From contig CP126197.1 of assembly GCA_030272155.1 (NCBI GenBank), positions 1,178,001 through 1,242,000 on the forward strand: 64,000 nucleotides of DNA, given 5' to 3'. Source of the DNA: Tetradesmus obliquus. Its lineage: Eukaryota > Chlorophyta > Chlorophyceae > Sphaeropleales > Scenedesmaceae. Made by a program: the position numbers and the translations under genes. The notes below the pieces were generated by a model. It had not been told where the DNA came from, made no database searches, and was given only the letters and a program-made list of their open reading frames with translations. This document shows, one piece after another, positions 46,565 to 58,254 of this stretch; the first letter of the stretch is position 1; every line of letters begins with the position of its first letter.

Positions 46565-47780
46565 GTGCAAGCAGCAGCTAGGAACGCTGGCTGCGGCTGC
46601 ACGGCTGAGCAACGAGCTGAGATTTAGAGCTTGGTATATTTGCAGAGGAGTGCATCAGCCCAGCAGCTAGGCCTAATGTGAACTTGAGAGAGTACTGGCA
46701 ATGCTGGGTAGCAGTGATTGAAGGTCTGCTAAAAAGCTCTCAAGTGTATTCATTGCACATTCAGAACCTTGCTTGCACATCTGACTCGTTGGCAAACGTG
46801 ATCGAACAGAACACCAACAGTCTGCCGAGCCTGGGCTTCCTGCTGCTGCTGCCGGTCGATGTCAGTCGATCGATACTCCCATAACGTTAATGTAGCATCA
46901 AAACTGACATTGAACGCTATGATGTTACCAAGGGCCGCGTCACGTACCCTTGGAACGCATTGTACCCTCAAGCCCGAAGCATGTAAAGGCCATTACATGT
47001 GACAGGTCGCATGGCGGCACCAGGCGAGGCTCTTTCATTGATAACGTTATTGCTTCTGCTGACATTGCTGTGCCCTATGACATGCAGAAGCCTGGAGTCA
47101 CCAGCCCGCCCTGACCAGCTTGGCCAAGAAGCTGCACTTCACTGCTGTGAACCATGTTACACAAACATGGAAGCAAAGATCAGCAATAACCATAACGCCG
47201 AACAAATGTCAAAGGTCCAACTGTTTGAACTGGAGCAAAGCCAACGATACAGAGCAAAGAAAGAACCTGACCATAAGCATGGGCTGATATGCTCTCCCAC
47301 ATGGCCATAGGGCAATCGTGGGCAAGGTGGAATCCAGGCCTGTCACGGCAGACCTGGCTACACAAACTCCCTCCCTTAAATTACGCAGGTTACCTTGAGC
47401 ACCAGGAGCACTGCATAGTGCTACTGGTTTGGAATCCGCGTAGCCACACTCACTCAGCAGCCAGCACTGCATTCATGCAATGAGGAATGCACAGTAATAA
47501 CACGCAACCAAACCTATTGTTTAGATTTTTAATGCATCATGCGGCACAAAAAGTGATTGCCAGTGGCCACTTTGGGCACTAGCCCAGCGAGCTGACTCTA
47601 CCGCTCATGAGGGTACAAACAACACTTCTTGCTGATAAAATACCTTTACAAGGACCAGCTGCTATTATCCAGCTATCACATTGCTGTAGGTAAGGTAAAG
47701 ACCACTCTTAATATAACAATGAATTATCCTATGCATATCTATGTTCCCATCACACAGCTTACGCATGACAAACTACGACA
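46565..47780. other. intergenic, nothing firm
   Basis: A plus-strand open frame (about 47011-47310) starts with a hydrophobic, signal-peptide-like segment, but it has no family resemblance and no CAG bias. I do not call it a gene. The stretch 47500-47770 is the most AT-rich part of the window. Confidence 0.4.
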
Positions 47781-48931
47781 TCAAGAGTACATGCTGGCAG
47801 CAGCCACCTTGAACTCTGTCGTGCTGAACACTGGCAGCCTTGATACTTGCTGCAACAGTACACGGGCGTACACATCCTGCATCTCCTCTGCCGGCAGCAT
47901 GTCAGCCAGGTCCAGCAGGTCAGGGTTCACAGCAGCCCCTGCAGCAGCTTGCACACTGCGGGCCAAGTCAGGCACCTTGCGGTCTGCCAGCTCAACAGGC
48001 AGTGCGAGCTGGGGGGCTAGTTGCTGCTGCACTGGCAGCTCTTTGCCGGCTGCCGCAGTCGCAGCTTGGTCCACACAACCCTTAATGACCACCACTGCTG
48101 CAGCTCGGCTGGGACACCGCATGTGCTTCACAGTGGCACCATTCATCCAAAACAGCTGCCAATCCTCCATCAGGTCTGTGAGCACCACCACCGGCTTCCA
48201 CTGCGTGCTCAGAATGCTCGCCACCACTAGCTCACATACTGCCTGGTACACTGAGGCCTCGTTCACCACCTTCTTAAACTCAAACAGCACACAGAGCCCA
48301 CCACGCACAATGTGTGTCAGGTAATTGACCCGGGTGATAATTGCTGCATCTGTGTTGCCAGTGATGTTGCTGTAGTAAAGGAGGTCCTCATAGCCTGCGA
48401 GATCCAACAGGTGCTTGTCTCTGTCACCCGCCTGGTGCCACAGCAGCGGGTAGTCCGTCCGGCCAGGCAGCCTGATGAGCTGTTGTAGGTACGGGATGTA
48501 CCTGTGAAGCACACCAAAGCATATGGCAGCAACAGTGTGGCAGAACAACAATCCCACAATGCAACAACACTACTGCGGCTGTGCAATGATAACAAGATTA
48601 CCATTCATGCCATAGCATTATTGCCATTGCGCTGTGTGTCGAGCAATGCACCTGTGCTTATCAACACCCCATCTTATAGGTGTTGACCATACCTGTCGGC
48701 CTGGGCAGGCTCTTGTTGGTCTGGGTGCCAGTGGAAGCCGCCCAGCTTTGCTGCCGCTGTGTCATCCTCAACGTTCTCCAGCAGGCTGGGCAAGCACACC
48801 TCCATTTTCAGGCCAGATCGTGATGACATGTGGCCCCAAGCCCGTGCAGTAAAATTTGAGATTGACACCTTGTCACTCCTAGCCTTCTTCAATGCACGTA
48901 GCAGGGCTTCCTCCAGCCTGGCATCTGTCAT
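47781..48931 (-). CDS. PD-(D/E)XK-like nuclease-fold protein
   Basis: Exons 48931-48693 and 48501-47781 join in phase (GACAG|GTATGG to cttcacag|GTAC) to about 319 aa. The first exon starts MTDARLEEALLRALKKARSD. The second carries a restriction-endonuclease-like core: GNTDAAIITR (Asp131), then GGLCVLFEFKK with Glu154-x-Lys156, then a helix with Gln (YQAVCELVVASI) and VVVLTDLMEDWQLFW. Similar cores occur in Crinkler-type effector proteins and related eukaryotic nucleases; that link is from memory of the pattern only. It follows the Y gene on the same strand but is separated by 1.2 kb. It looks intact. An upstream exon is possible, since an acceptor-like ctggcag lies just before the ATG. Confidence 0.55.
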
Positions 48932-50304
48932 CTCGACTGCCAGGTGTGCAACAGGAAAAGGAGGGCAGAGGCCCGCATTAGGCATGGCAGAAAATCATCA
49001 GCAGGGTAGCAGTGAGGATCATAATGCACTTCAGATGGTGTGCTCAGATGGTGTGCTCAGACCAGGGTGAAGCTCTGCAGCTGCCTCCACCGCAAAGCAG
49101 TGCCACCGCTTCCTATGCCATGCGCTACAGCAGCTCTGGGCCAACCGCCTGGCTTCTGGAAACCGATGCATTGGGCGGACTCCTTTGCTGATGCTGATCA
49201 TTAGCATACATGATACTGGTAGCTAGCATGCTGCAGATGGGGGTGCAGGCGGTGCTGGTGACAATCAGGCATGCTACTGCGTGAGGTTTCACGGCTGCCT
49301 TACACGCCATATGACACTGCTCAAAAAGCATGCTGTAACTAACCCCTAGCAGAGCGCTGTTTGGTGGGCACGAGCAGCATGTAATCACCCAGCTTGCATA
49401 ATCAATGGATTCCTAGACTACTTCGTGTTGCTGTGGCATTTCATACTACAGCAACCCTTTCCATGAGACCAGCAAATAGTCTTGCAGAAGAGTTGGCAGC
49501 AACTGCTGGCAAGCATCACAGGCAGCCGCTGCATGCTGACATACCACCAATGCTCAACTCCAACGCTCACCTGGTGGTGTTGTGGTGAAGCAGGGGCCAC
49601 CAAGGAATGGCAGTTGATGGCGCATGCACAGGAGCAAGGCAGGCCAGAGCAGGGCAGCACAGGTCAACATCAGTGTTGCATGCAATGAGCATTATTGTAT
49701 GCACACAAAATTCAGGAGGAGCAGGATGGTGATGTGGCACTCTTGTGTTGTCTTTTGGCAGCGCAGAGTGCACACACATATCAGCCTGTGCGCTGTGTGT
49801 GTGGCACTCTTGCATGCAACAAGTGGAGTGCAGAGTGTTGCAGCAACTTGCTGCAACAAAGCTGGCTGCAGCAAAATCCTTCACATGGATCTGAACCTCA
49901 GATGCCTCGCTGATTCTAATCAGTTGCAAACAAGCATGATGGTGGCTACCATGCGCCAGGTGGTGCTGCATGCGGGACCCTTAATCAGCAGGACTGCTGG
50001 GGCATGGGTTTTAGCGGCTGCTCCACACACAGTGGCAGGCCATGCATGTATGGCCGCCTTGCAAGCACACGCATGACTAACCTGCTGCTGTTGTGGGGAC
50101 GAGAGAAGAAGGAGGGTGGGAGCCATGAAGAGTACATGCAAGAAGGACACACGGACAAGGCACTCAGCAAAAGGTCAAACAAAGAAGCTTGCAACATGAA
50201 AGCACAGTGGCATGTTGTGGGTGCATGCAGTAGCACTGCTGGTAGCTGGGAAATGCTGCTCTCCATGGTTGCAGCAAGCTTGCTTGAATAGCAGCTGATG
50301 TGGG
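48932..50304. other. intergenic, contains duplicated segment R1 copy 1
   Basis: No gene is supported. The segment from about 49343 is repeated at 55374 (separate entry). Confidence 0.4.
49343..50215 (+). repeat. duplicated non-coding segment R1, copy 1
   Basis: It aligns along its length with 55374-56248: gctgtggcatttcatactac, agtcttgcagaagagttggc, taccatgcgccaggtggtgc, caaacaaagaagcttgcagc/aacatg. Divergence is visible to the eye, so it is older than the SET duplication. I see no terminal repeats. Confidence 0.6.
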
Positions 50305-50541
50305 TTACCAGGAATGTTGCGACCCAGCCGCACCTGCCTGCTGCTGCTGCTGCTGCTGCTGCATGAGCAGCACCTTCTCCTGCCGCAGCGATGCCATCTC
50401 CTGCCGCAGCGATGCCAGCTCCTGCCGCAGCAGCAGCAACACCCGGTCTCCAGAAGCAGCCTGCAGCTGCTGCTTCACAAGCTCGACCTCGGTCTCCTTG
50501 GCGACAATCTTCAGCTCTACTGTCTCTGGTGTTGTAGACAT
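50305..50541 (-). CDS. small coiled-coil protein
   Basis: From ATG 50541 the 78-aa product starts MSTTPETVELKIVAKETEVE, continues with heptad-rich LRQELASLRQEMASLRQEK, and ends in poly-Gln and a short tail. It is divergent from the plus-strand reading frame at 51104. A similarly placed coiled-coil gene at 57085-57357 sits in the second copy of this block. Such coils often precede effector or nuclease domains in algae and oomycetes; here no second domain is visible, and a donor (GCAG|GTGCGG) near 50332 could lead to another exon. Confidence 0.4.
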   Translation of the reverse strand: MSTTPETVELKIVAKETEVELVKQQLQAASGDRVLLLLRQELASLRQEMASLRQEKVLLMQQQQQQQQAGAAGSQHSW

Positions 50542-50595
50542 GTTCTCCCTGCAGCATGTAGGGTGCATCTTGTTCAAAGCCAACAAGTGATTCAC

Positions 50596-51103
50596 GGCTC
50601 CTGCAATATGATAAGCTCAGCTTTCTCAGATGTAGTCAGACCTTGCGAGCGTCGCCTCGAAGGACAGTGCGCAGCTCTTCGGCCTCAATGCTTCTTCTTG
50701 GGCGCTTTCAACTATGCTTCCAAGCGCCTGCGAGCGTTTCGGACCGTTCCACGCAAGAATGCTCAATGTGCTTCTGTGCTGTGACAGTGCGTTTGCAGGT
50801 AGTGTCAATGTTTGTTTGTGTAATTGGTACAGACAGTGGCAAGAAAATGACAGGCTGTTAGCCGCTAGTGGATGGAGTTCGGGGTTTTTCGGACTCCAAG
50901 GCACTTGGCAAGAGTGTTTCACCTGCCTGCAGTCGAAAACAAAATTGATCTATGCCCTTGCACATTGTTCGAAGTAACGCTGTAAACATCATTGGTTGCT
51001 GATCTCGGCAAGTGCAGTGTCATATTCCAAGCAGTCGTGTTCTGCCCATTTACATGATATACAGCGTTAGATAAGCATCCAAGGACTTCAATCCATTCCT
51101 TCA
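50596..51103. other. short divergent intergenic region
   Basis: It separates the minus-strand coiled-coil gene from the plus-strand frame at 51104. No motif is recognised. Confidence 0.3.
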
Positions 51104-51550
51104 ATGGCGTTGAGCGCCCTCATTAGCCTTCAAGGCAAATTGAGAGCTGCCACAGCTGTGCAGCAGCGCTGCTTCAGCAGCATGTGCAGCAGCAGCATGG
51201 CGTTGCTCAAAAGCAGCAATCTACCTGGGCAGCAAGGTGCGCCTCGTTTTACATTTAGGTGCCACAGCACAATGCAGCCAGCAGCCAGCATGTTCCTGCC
51301 AATAGCAGCACGTCAGCGGCCTTCAACACTACTTTCAAATTTGCTGCTTCGTCCAACGCATTTGCCTCATTTGCTCCTGCCTGCAGTGTGGACAGCATAC
51401 ATAAGAGATGCAACAGACCGCCTCGACGTTTTTGTCTGCAGGCAAGGTCAGCACAACCTTCTTCGCTTTAGCACCCTTCTGCAGCAGGCAGGTGCAGCCT
51501 GTCACTGGCGCAGCAAACCACAGCAGCAAACCACAGCAGCAGCGCAGTGA
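51104..51550 (+). CDS. hypothetical protein with organelle-presequence-like N-terminus
   Basis: The frame starts MALSALISLQGKLRAATAVQ then QRCFSSM, with Arg/Ser/Ala and no acidic residues, like a mitochondrial or plastid presequence. It stays open for 148 aa. A donor-like AAG|GTGCGC at 51237 and acceptors at 51258, 51386 and 51440 suggest it may really be spliced. Its end runs into the truncated SET copy, so it may be the 5' part of a chimeric gene. I recognise no domain. Confidence 0.3.
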   Translation: MALSALISLQGKLRAATAVQQRCFSSMCSSSMALLKSSNLPGQQGAPRFTFRCHSTMQPAASMFLPIAARQRPSTLLSNLLLRPTHLPHLLLPAVWTAYIRDATDRLDVFVCRQGQHNLLRFSTLLQQAGAACHWRSKPQQQTTAAAQ

Positions 51551-52881
51551 ATGCAGCTGTGCAACTGCACCAGCAGCACTGCCCAGGCGCGGAGGAGGAG
51601 ATTGGTGCGGCCACAGACAAAGCCGCAGCAACATCTGGACTAGGAAGCAGTAAGAGCAGCAGCGGCAACAGCAGCTGCTTTCAGCTTGTTGCAGGTGGGT
51701 TGGCTCTTGACTGGCTGATGCACTGCAGCGGCCAGCTTAGAGTGAGCTGATATGATATATACAAGCATTGATGTCAGGGTACGGCTGCTGAAACAGAGTG
51801 CCTGGCATAGACATGGCTAACCACAGCAGCACTGCAGGCAACGCGGCCGTGTGGCTGCACCAGCAGAGCAAGGAGGCTAGCGCGGCGCTTGAGGTGGTAA
51901 GGGATGACGCAGCAGCAGCTGCAGGGCTAGGAGGCAGCAGCAGCAGCAGCAGCTGCTGCTTTCAGCTAGTTGCAGGTGGGTTTGCTGCCTAATGGTTGGA
52001 TTTGCCCAAAGCAGAGTTGCAAACTCACGTAAAGTATGATGCTGTACAAGTAAAGGCTACACACATCAGCCAACTTCAGGGCATGCAGCACCCACCTTTG
52101 TGCCCTGCGCTGTGCTGCTGTCCTTGCCTTATTGAACCTTGCAACACTCATCGCCGTTTCCGACGCTAGGGTTTTACTTGCCTGCTGCTTCTGCTGCTGC
52201 TGTTTAATGTGCTGCCTCAGGGCCTGAAGGAGTTTCTGCTGGGGAGCAGGTCTGCATCAGCTATGGCAGCTGGCCAGCAGAGCCCTTCCTGCTGCTGTGG
52301 GGTTTTACCCCTTCCCCAAACCCTGCTGATGCAGTGGTTGTCTTCAGCAGCTTGCAGGACATGGCGGCGTGTTACTTTGACTATTTCAAGCTGACAGCTG
52401 GGGGCAATGGGCAGCAGCTGCTGCAGTGCGAGCAGCTGGGTGAGGCAGTGCAGCAGCAGCTGATTGCAGCAGGTAGCAGTAGTAGTAGTAGCAATGGGTT
52501 TGCAAACATGTCCGTTGATGCTGCTGGTGTTGACGGGCGGCTGAAAGTGGCCCTGAATGTGCTGCATGACGCCGCTGCATCTGCAGCAGCAGGCATGCTG
52601 CAGCGGCAAGCCAACAACAACAGCAGCAGCAGCAGCACACAGCAGCCGCAAGCAGATGCAGTAGGCCAATCGCAGCATGCCTGTCTGGCATCATTGGTTC
52701 GACAGGTGCAGCAGTTGAGGCTTGGTGAGCTTCTGGTGTACAGGCTGGGTGAGCTGGCTGACAACCTACAGCAATCTGCCAATGCATGTGCAGCAACAAT
52801 AGAGCGTTCGCAGGCGCAGCAGCAGCAAGCCGGTGTCAGCAGCAGCAACGGCAAAAGCAGCAGCAGCAGCAGCAACACCAG

Positions 52882-52913
<32 letters not shown>

Positions 52914-53035
52914 GGTACCAGCCATCTGCAGAGCACCTGCAGCTCATCCAGGCCTACTGCGCCAGCAAAGCAGCGCTGGCGCGGCAGCTGGCTGCAGGGT
53001 ACCCGATCAGGATGTCTGGTGTGTTCTTGGTCTGA
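51528..53035 (+). pseudogene. SET-domain lysine methyltransferase, 5'-truncated copy 1
   Basis: Retained exons: about 51528-51694 (exon a, LHQQHCPGAEEEIGAAT to FQLVAG), 51797-51975 (exon b, VPGIDMANHSSTAGNAAV to FQLVAG) and 52221-53035. The last exon joins in phase to give FQLVAG-PEGVSAGEQVCISYG, then WPAEPFLLLWGF and NPADAVVVFSSLQD. This is the catalytic end of a SET domain of the Rubisco-LSMT/SETD6 type, followed by its helical substrate-binding region with Gln/Ser inserts. The iSET part and N-terminus present in copy 2 are missing; homology to copy 2 begins abruptly at about 51528. Exons a and b are tandem duplicates. Confidence 0.6.
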
Positions 53036-53203
53036 TGCAGGAGCGTGTGGTGCATCAGCATATGCCATTGCCATACAACTCACTGAGTGACTGACTCAGT
53101 CAGTGAGTTCTAAGGTCCAGGCCACACATCTGAGGGCACAAGCCAAGTGTCGCCGCGTTGTGCGTTTGGCAAATACCACGGCTAGGTCTTTACTGATAGC
53201 GTG
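51528..53203 (+). repeat. segmental duplication, copy 1 (SET 3' half)
   Basis: It is near identical to 59416-61104, with differences limited to single bases, Gln/Ser repeat lengths, a 6-base insertion near 60278 and an 8-base repeat near 61003. Homology stops at tactgatagcgtg in both copies. Confidence 0.85.
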
Positions 53204-55373
53204 CTTGCTGCCTGGAGGCTGGACCGGTTGGTAACCAAAGTCAGCAGTGTCAGCTGCTGCCTGTCGCACTTGGCGGCCAGAACTGCACTCATACAACTGC
53301 TGGGCAGTAGTTCAGCTGTGGAGGAGTACAGGGCTTCACTCAAGCGTCAATGAACGTTTTTAGGTACTATCTAACTTTTCCAATGGAGAATAGCAGTGTC
53401 AGGCCGATCTGCCTAGCACTCACAGGCAGATTTGGCACTGCTAGAGCAAGGTCTAGCCAAGTACTTCACATACCTGCCCCTGTCAGTCACCAAAACAGAC
53501 CAAGAGGTCAATCAAAAGGTTATCGATTGGTTAACCATCGGTATAATCCACTCACAAGTCTCTCAAATGCAAAACTTGACTGTGCCATCCAGGGCGGGAG
53601 CAGCTGCCAGCTGTCACATCCACTTTCAGTCCCTGCCATGCACAGCAGTGGCTGCACTATGCAAAATGTGACACTATCTGCACAATGCACTCAGATAGGG
53701 CCCATCCACAGGCTGTAGCAGAGGGTAAGGACTATCCAAAGGACTACTTGCCCAAAAGTGCCCAAAAGTATGCATGGGCATCTAGTAATACATGAATTTA
53801 TATGCAAAGTTGATCTGTACTGTTGATTGACTGGCAGTTGACAAAAGCACAGTGGCAAGCCCAAAAGTGCCCAAAAGTGTTGGGCAAGTGTCTTGCCGTT
53901 CAGGCATAATTGTACATAATAAATTTAGTCTTCTTGTAAGCCATACCTTATCGGCATCGGCAACCGCGCCCCGTAACGGAGCGGAAACTACGACTATTAT
54001 TGCCTCTCTATTGGTGAGGGGTAGACGCCGTTCAGGCATGAGCTAAGGCGCCGCTTTTGTACAACAGCAGCACAACCATGCCACCCACGAGGACAAATAT
54101 TATCATCACCATCACCTCAACTCCTCAGGCTTTTCTGTGCCCCAACTGAGAACTTGGGCCAGCAGCTGAACGAGCCACAACCAGGGCTTTCAGCTCCAGA
54201 GCTGTCACCGCAGCTCTCCAGGCAGCCCAAAACCCCAACCAGCCCCAAAAGGGGGTGGGTGTCAGAGCTGCCCAACCATGCTTCAGCACGGCAGTGATGA
54301 GCAGCACCAAGGTCACCAACACCACCAGCAAGGGTGGGACCCAGCGAAGTACAGGGAAGTCCCCTGCGCAACATGACAAACTGATTCTTCATAACTCACA
54401 TGGGCTCATGCAACTGGTCGTGTGCAAGATACTGAATAGCGGTGGCAGCAGTGGCAACTTTACGGCAACAACAACCACACCAAACAACCTGCTGGCTATG
54501 TTGTTACAAGCAACACCCACACCACAGCAACACACCACAGCAACACAGAATGCACGTGGGGCCTGCATGTAACGGTATGCCTAATGACTGGGCAGTGGGT
54601 GTGGCCTTAATGAGCCTTGACATGCTCATGGTCACTGCCAAGAGCTCCTTTGGTCAACACACGCACCTGCCGCACAGTACACGGCCATGATATCATCCAT
54701 GGCAGTGCGCATCTTAGGCCCACCTGCAGGCAAGGCAGCAGGGGCATGCGAGAACACAGACGATTGCGGGAACAGGGGTGCATGTTGCAGGCACAACTGC
54801 ATGACATGCAGGAGGGAGTCATGAAGGGTTCATGCACAGGGGCGGGAAACGCAGCACGAGGCACGCAGTGTGCTGAAGAGCTTCACACAGGAGCCGCCAC
54901 ACTGCAGCGGCGCAGCAAAAGCAAAGCACCGATGCAGAATGCACAGGGCATGCTGCATGCTGCCTATGTGGTACTCTTGCTACTGGAGCATGTTGTACAA
55001 TCGCTGCTCCACATGCAGTGGCTGCTCATGGCCGAAAGCCTTGCAAGAAGCACCATCGCAAGCACAGCCGCAACCCACCTGCTGCTGCTGCCGCTCCTGC
55101 TGCTGCGCCTATTTAGGCAAATTGTTGAAATGGCGGCCATACATGACAGCCATGCACCACCAAAGAAGAACAGCAGTCACAGCACCAGGTGGAGTGTCAG
55201 CAGATCAATGGTGATAAGTGTGTGGTTTGGGGCGGTAGTGCAGGGCTGCCAGGTACTTGGGCAGTGTTCAAGCATGCCTCGTGACACTGCTCCATGAGAG
55301 TGCTGTTATGAAGAATGTCCTGGCAAAGCACTGCTCACTCTAGACTGCGGAAAAATCATCGCTGAAGGAAATA
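53204..55373. other. region between the duplicated blocks
   Basis: No confident gene. A short motif gcccaaaagt recurs four times at 53750-53880. One minus-strand hydrophobic open frame is listed separately. The frame at about 54617-55297 on the plus strand has no recognisable features. Confidence 0.3.
54125..54379 (-). CDS. possible small membrane protein
   Basis: An 84-aa open frame carries two strongly hydrophobic stretches (WVPPLLVVLVTLVLLITAVL and WGWLGFWAAW) and a hydrophilic tail ending LGHRKA. It has no family resemblance and no splice evidence. It may be chance; it is reported because the hydrophobic pattern is unlike the antisense poly-Leu shadows of CAG repeats. Confidence 0.2.
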   Translation of the reverse strand: MSCCAGDFPVLRWVPPLLVVLVTLVLLITAVLKHGWAALTPTPFWGWLGFWAAWRAAVTALELKALVVARSAAGPSSQLGHRKA

Positions 55374-56248
55374 CGCCCTAGCAAAGCGCTGCTTGGTGGG
55401 CACGCGCAGTGTGATAACCCAGCTTGCATAATCAATAGGTTTATACTCCATGCTGCTGTGGCATTTCATACTACAGCAACCCTTCCCATGGGACCAGCAC
55501 ATAGTCTTGCAGAAGAGTTGGCAGCAACTGCTGGCATGCGCCACAGGCGGCCGCTGCATGCCAACATGCCACCAATGCATGCGACTCCAACGCTCACCTG
55601 GTGCTGTTGTGGTGAAGCAGGGCCGCCAAGGAATGGCAGTTGATGGCGCATGCACAGGAGCAAGGCAGGGCAGAGCAGGGCAGCACAGGTCAACATCAGT
55701 GGCGTATGCAATCAGCATTATGCATGCAGCATTCAGGAGTGCAGGATGGTAATGTGGCACTCTTGTGTTGTCTTTTGACAGCGCAGAGTGCACACAAAGA
55801 TTGACCTATGCAGAGTGTGTGTGGCACTGGTGCATGCTATGATTGGGAGTGCAGAGTGTTGTGGTTTTATGTTGCTGCAACATAGCTGGCTGCAGCAAAA
55901 GCCTTCACATGGATCTGAAATGCAGTTGCCTCGCTGATTCTAATCGGTTACAGACAGCATGAGGGTAGCTACCATGCGCCAGGTGGTGCTGCATGTAGTG
56001 CTCTTAATAAACAGGACTGCTGGGGCATGGGCTTTAGCAGCTGCTTTACAAGCAACTGCAAGCAACGCTGGTTTGGCAGCCTTGCAAGTACATGCATGAC
56101 TCACCTCCTCCTCCTCCTGCTGCTGCTGCTGCGGGACGAGAGAAGAAGCCAGGTGGTAGCCATGAACAGCACATGCAAGGACACGTGGGCAGGAGATCAG
56201 CAAATGGTCAAACAAAGAAGCTTGCAGCATGACAACACAGTGGCTAGC
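55374..56248 (+). repeat. duplicated non-coding segment R1, copy 2
   Basis: It matches 49343-50215 throughout, in the same orientation and in the same position relative to a minus-strand coiled-coil gene and a plus-strand SET gene downstream. Confidence 0.6.
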
Positions 56249-57084
56249 AGCGCACAGGAGCATGCAGGAGGGTGTTGCAGACGTGGACAACAACACAAGA
56301 TGTGCAATGTCGGTCAAGAAAGGGTGGGGTGGGAAAGCAAAGCGTGGAGGGGGCATACATTCCACACCGCAGCATGCATCATCAACATGGACACAAGCAG
56401 GCATCGTGTGCATTGAAGGGGTTGCATGCATGCAGCAAAGCACTTGCTACAGCACCATAGGAAAAACATAGCAACACCGGGTTGTCCACCAGGGGCCATG
56501 CAGGGTGCTGCTGCACACCCTTGAGTGAGCACCAAAGTTGAGCAACCGTGGCTGGCATGTTGCATGTGGTGATGCATGCAGCACTTGTCATGGCTAAGAC
56601 TGCTTCTGCTTGGTTTCACAGCTGCTTCAAATGCAGCAGCAATCCTCTTGCACTGGCAAGCATGCCTGTTGTGAGCAAGGTGTGAAACCCCAGGATTGCT
56701 TGCATCTCCAAGATCAAACCATCTGCTGAGCTGTTGCCAAATTCTATGGTTCTGGTGGCAAACAATAGACATTTCCACCCACGCTGCACGCAGCGCATAA
56801 TGACAGCCTGATGGACACCCTGATCGAGTCAGCGCATCTGCAGCTAGTTTCAGTGGCGCCTTTGAAGGCTTGTCATTCTAATGCTACAGCTTCCCAGTCA
56901 TCCGGCTGATTTTGAACAGTGGAAACGCCTTGTCGGTCAGTGTGCATTGGCTTCAAGAGCGCCCAGCATAATCAGCAAAGCTCCGTGTCACTGTGTACCG
57001 ACATGCAGAGCTGCCAGCAACAACACTGCCTGCACCAACCAAACTGGGGTTCCTGCTGCTGTACAGAGGGTCTCCCTGAGATTC
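56249..57084. other. intergenic, nothing firm
   Basis: No gene, RNA or repeat recognised. Composition is mixed and without long CAG runs. Confidence 0.3.
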
Positions 57085-57357
57085 TCATGACTCACCAGAC
57101 TGGCTGCTCAGCCTGTTCTCCTTGGCTTGCAACTCTCTGATGATCCCCAGCAACTCTAGCTCCAGCGCCTGCTGCTGCTGCCACTCCTCACGGTTGTTGG
57201 ACGCTTTCGCATCGTGAATGCCAGCTCTGACCTGCTCTAACCGAGCCTCATGGGGTTCCAGCTTAGCTTGAATGCTTTCCAGCTCCTGCTGCATGGCGGA
57301 CACCCCTGCCAACTCGGCTCCTGCTGTATGGCCGAAGCACGGCGTTTCAACATCCAT
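57085..57357 (-). CDS. small coiled-coil protein, block copy 2
   Basis: From ATG 57357 (MDVETPCFGHTAGAELAG) the 90-aa product becomes a strong heptad coil: MQQELESIQAKLEPHEARLE, then QQALELELLGIIRELQAKEN. The frame is open farther upstream to 57495. Position and composition match the gene at 50305-50541, but sequence similarity between the two is limited to the coil. The function is unknown; dimerisation is likely. Confidence 0.4.
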   Translation of the reverse strand: MDVETPCFGHTAGAELAGVSAMQQELESIQAKLEPHEARLEQVRAGIHDAKASNNREEWQQQQALELELLGIIRELQAKENRLSSQSGES

Positions 57358-57495
57358 GAATGGATGTTGGAACGTGTTAATGTGTTGATACTCCGTGGAA
57401 TCAAGGAGCAATGGTAGAAGCCTCGTCGCACCTCCTGAACTCCTTGGACTGAAGCTGCGGATGCGCAAGCACAGCACTGAGTGTCTCCCAATCAC

Positions 57496-58216
57496 TTTTT
57501 ATACAAGAACTTCGCGGAGGCGTGAATACATGCAATCTAATGATGGACTGCTGCTGTCGATATGTGCTAGCAACGAGGCAACGCTTGATGGATAGCTGCT
57601 GTCGATGTGCTAGCAACGAGGCGACGCTTAGCAGAGAGCGATTCAACCACGCAGTACACACCAGCTGCCAAGTCTGTTGTTCGGTGTCGTCATGCATTGT
57701 AACACTCGTAGGGTTCGGCTGCTGTTTCCTATTAGGCCCTTCCCTCAGCGTGTAGGTACAATGGTGCCGCCACTAGTGATTTTCCTGCCAAGCACAATAC
57801 AGGTGTGTGTCTTGGCTGTCCTGGCTGCCTGCACTATAGGAAGCCGTGGTCTGGGCACGATTGCTGCCCACAGCAGACTGCTGCACTTGCTAACGCTGCT
57901 GCTGCCGGTGCTTCTCAGTACATGACAGGCGCGTGTCACCTGCTCCAGCAGCCAGCAGGCGCGTGTGCTTGAGCATTTTTGTTGCTGCTTGTGCACAAAC
58001 GCCTGTTGCTTGAACTTGCATGCTAGACATACAGTGTGTTCTTATGCCAATTGCCGCCATTGGAAAAGGTGAATTTCACATTCAGCAGCACGATGATGAT
58101 CATTCACCAGCATGCCTATGCTCAGGTCGCGCATGCCATTGGCATAGCGATGTCTGCACGCTATGCAGTTGACCTGCTGCTGTGAGTGGCGCAGTGACAC
58201 GGCATATGTGCGGTGC

Positions 58217-58252
<36 letters not shown>

Positions 58253-58254
58253 AG
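57496..58254. other. upstream region of SET copy 2, exons not resolved
   Basis: The N-terminal SET exons should lie here or farther left, but I could not place them in phase. A (CTG)12 tract at 58217-58254 ends in the acceptor of the first exon I can support. A duplicated 25-30-bp stretch (tgctagcaacgaggc, near 57567 and 57610) is present. Confidence 0.3.

Noticed and set aside
47011-47310. Small secreted protein with a hydrophobic N-terminus
   Set aside because: No family resemblance, no splice or codon support, and it lies in an otherwise empty region; consistent with a chance frame.
57745-58200. N-terminal SET exons (for example a GSRGLGTIAA stretch near 57840)
   Set aside because: Faintly like the GRG strand of SET domains, but no phase-consistent join to 58255 was found.
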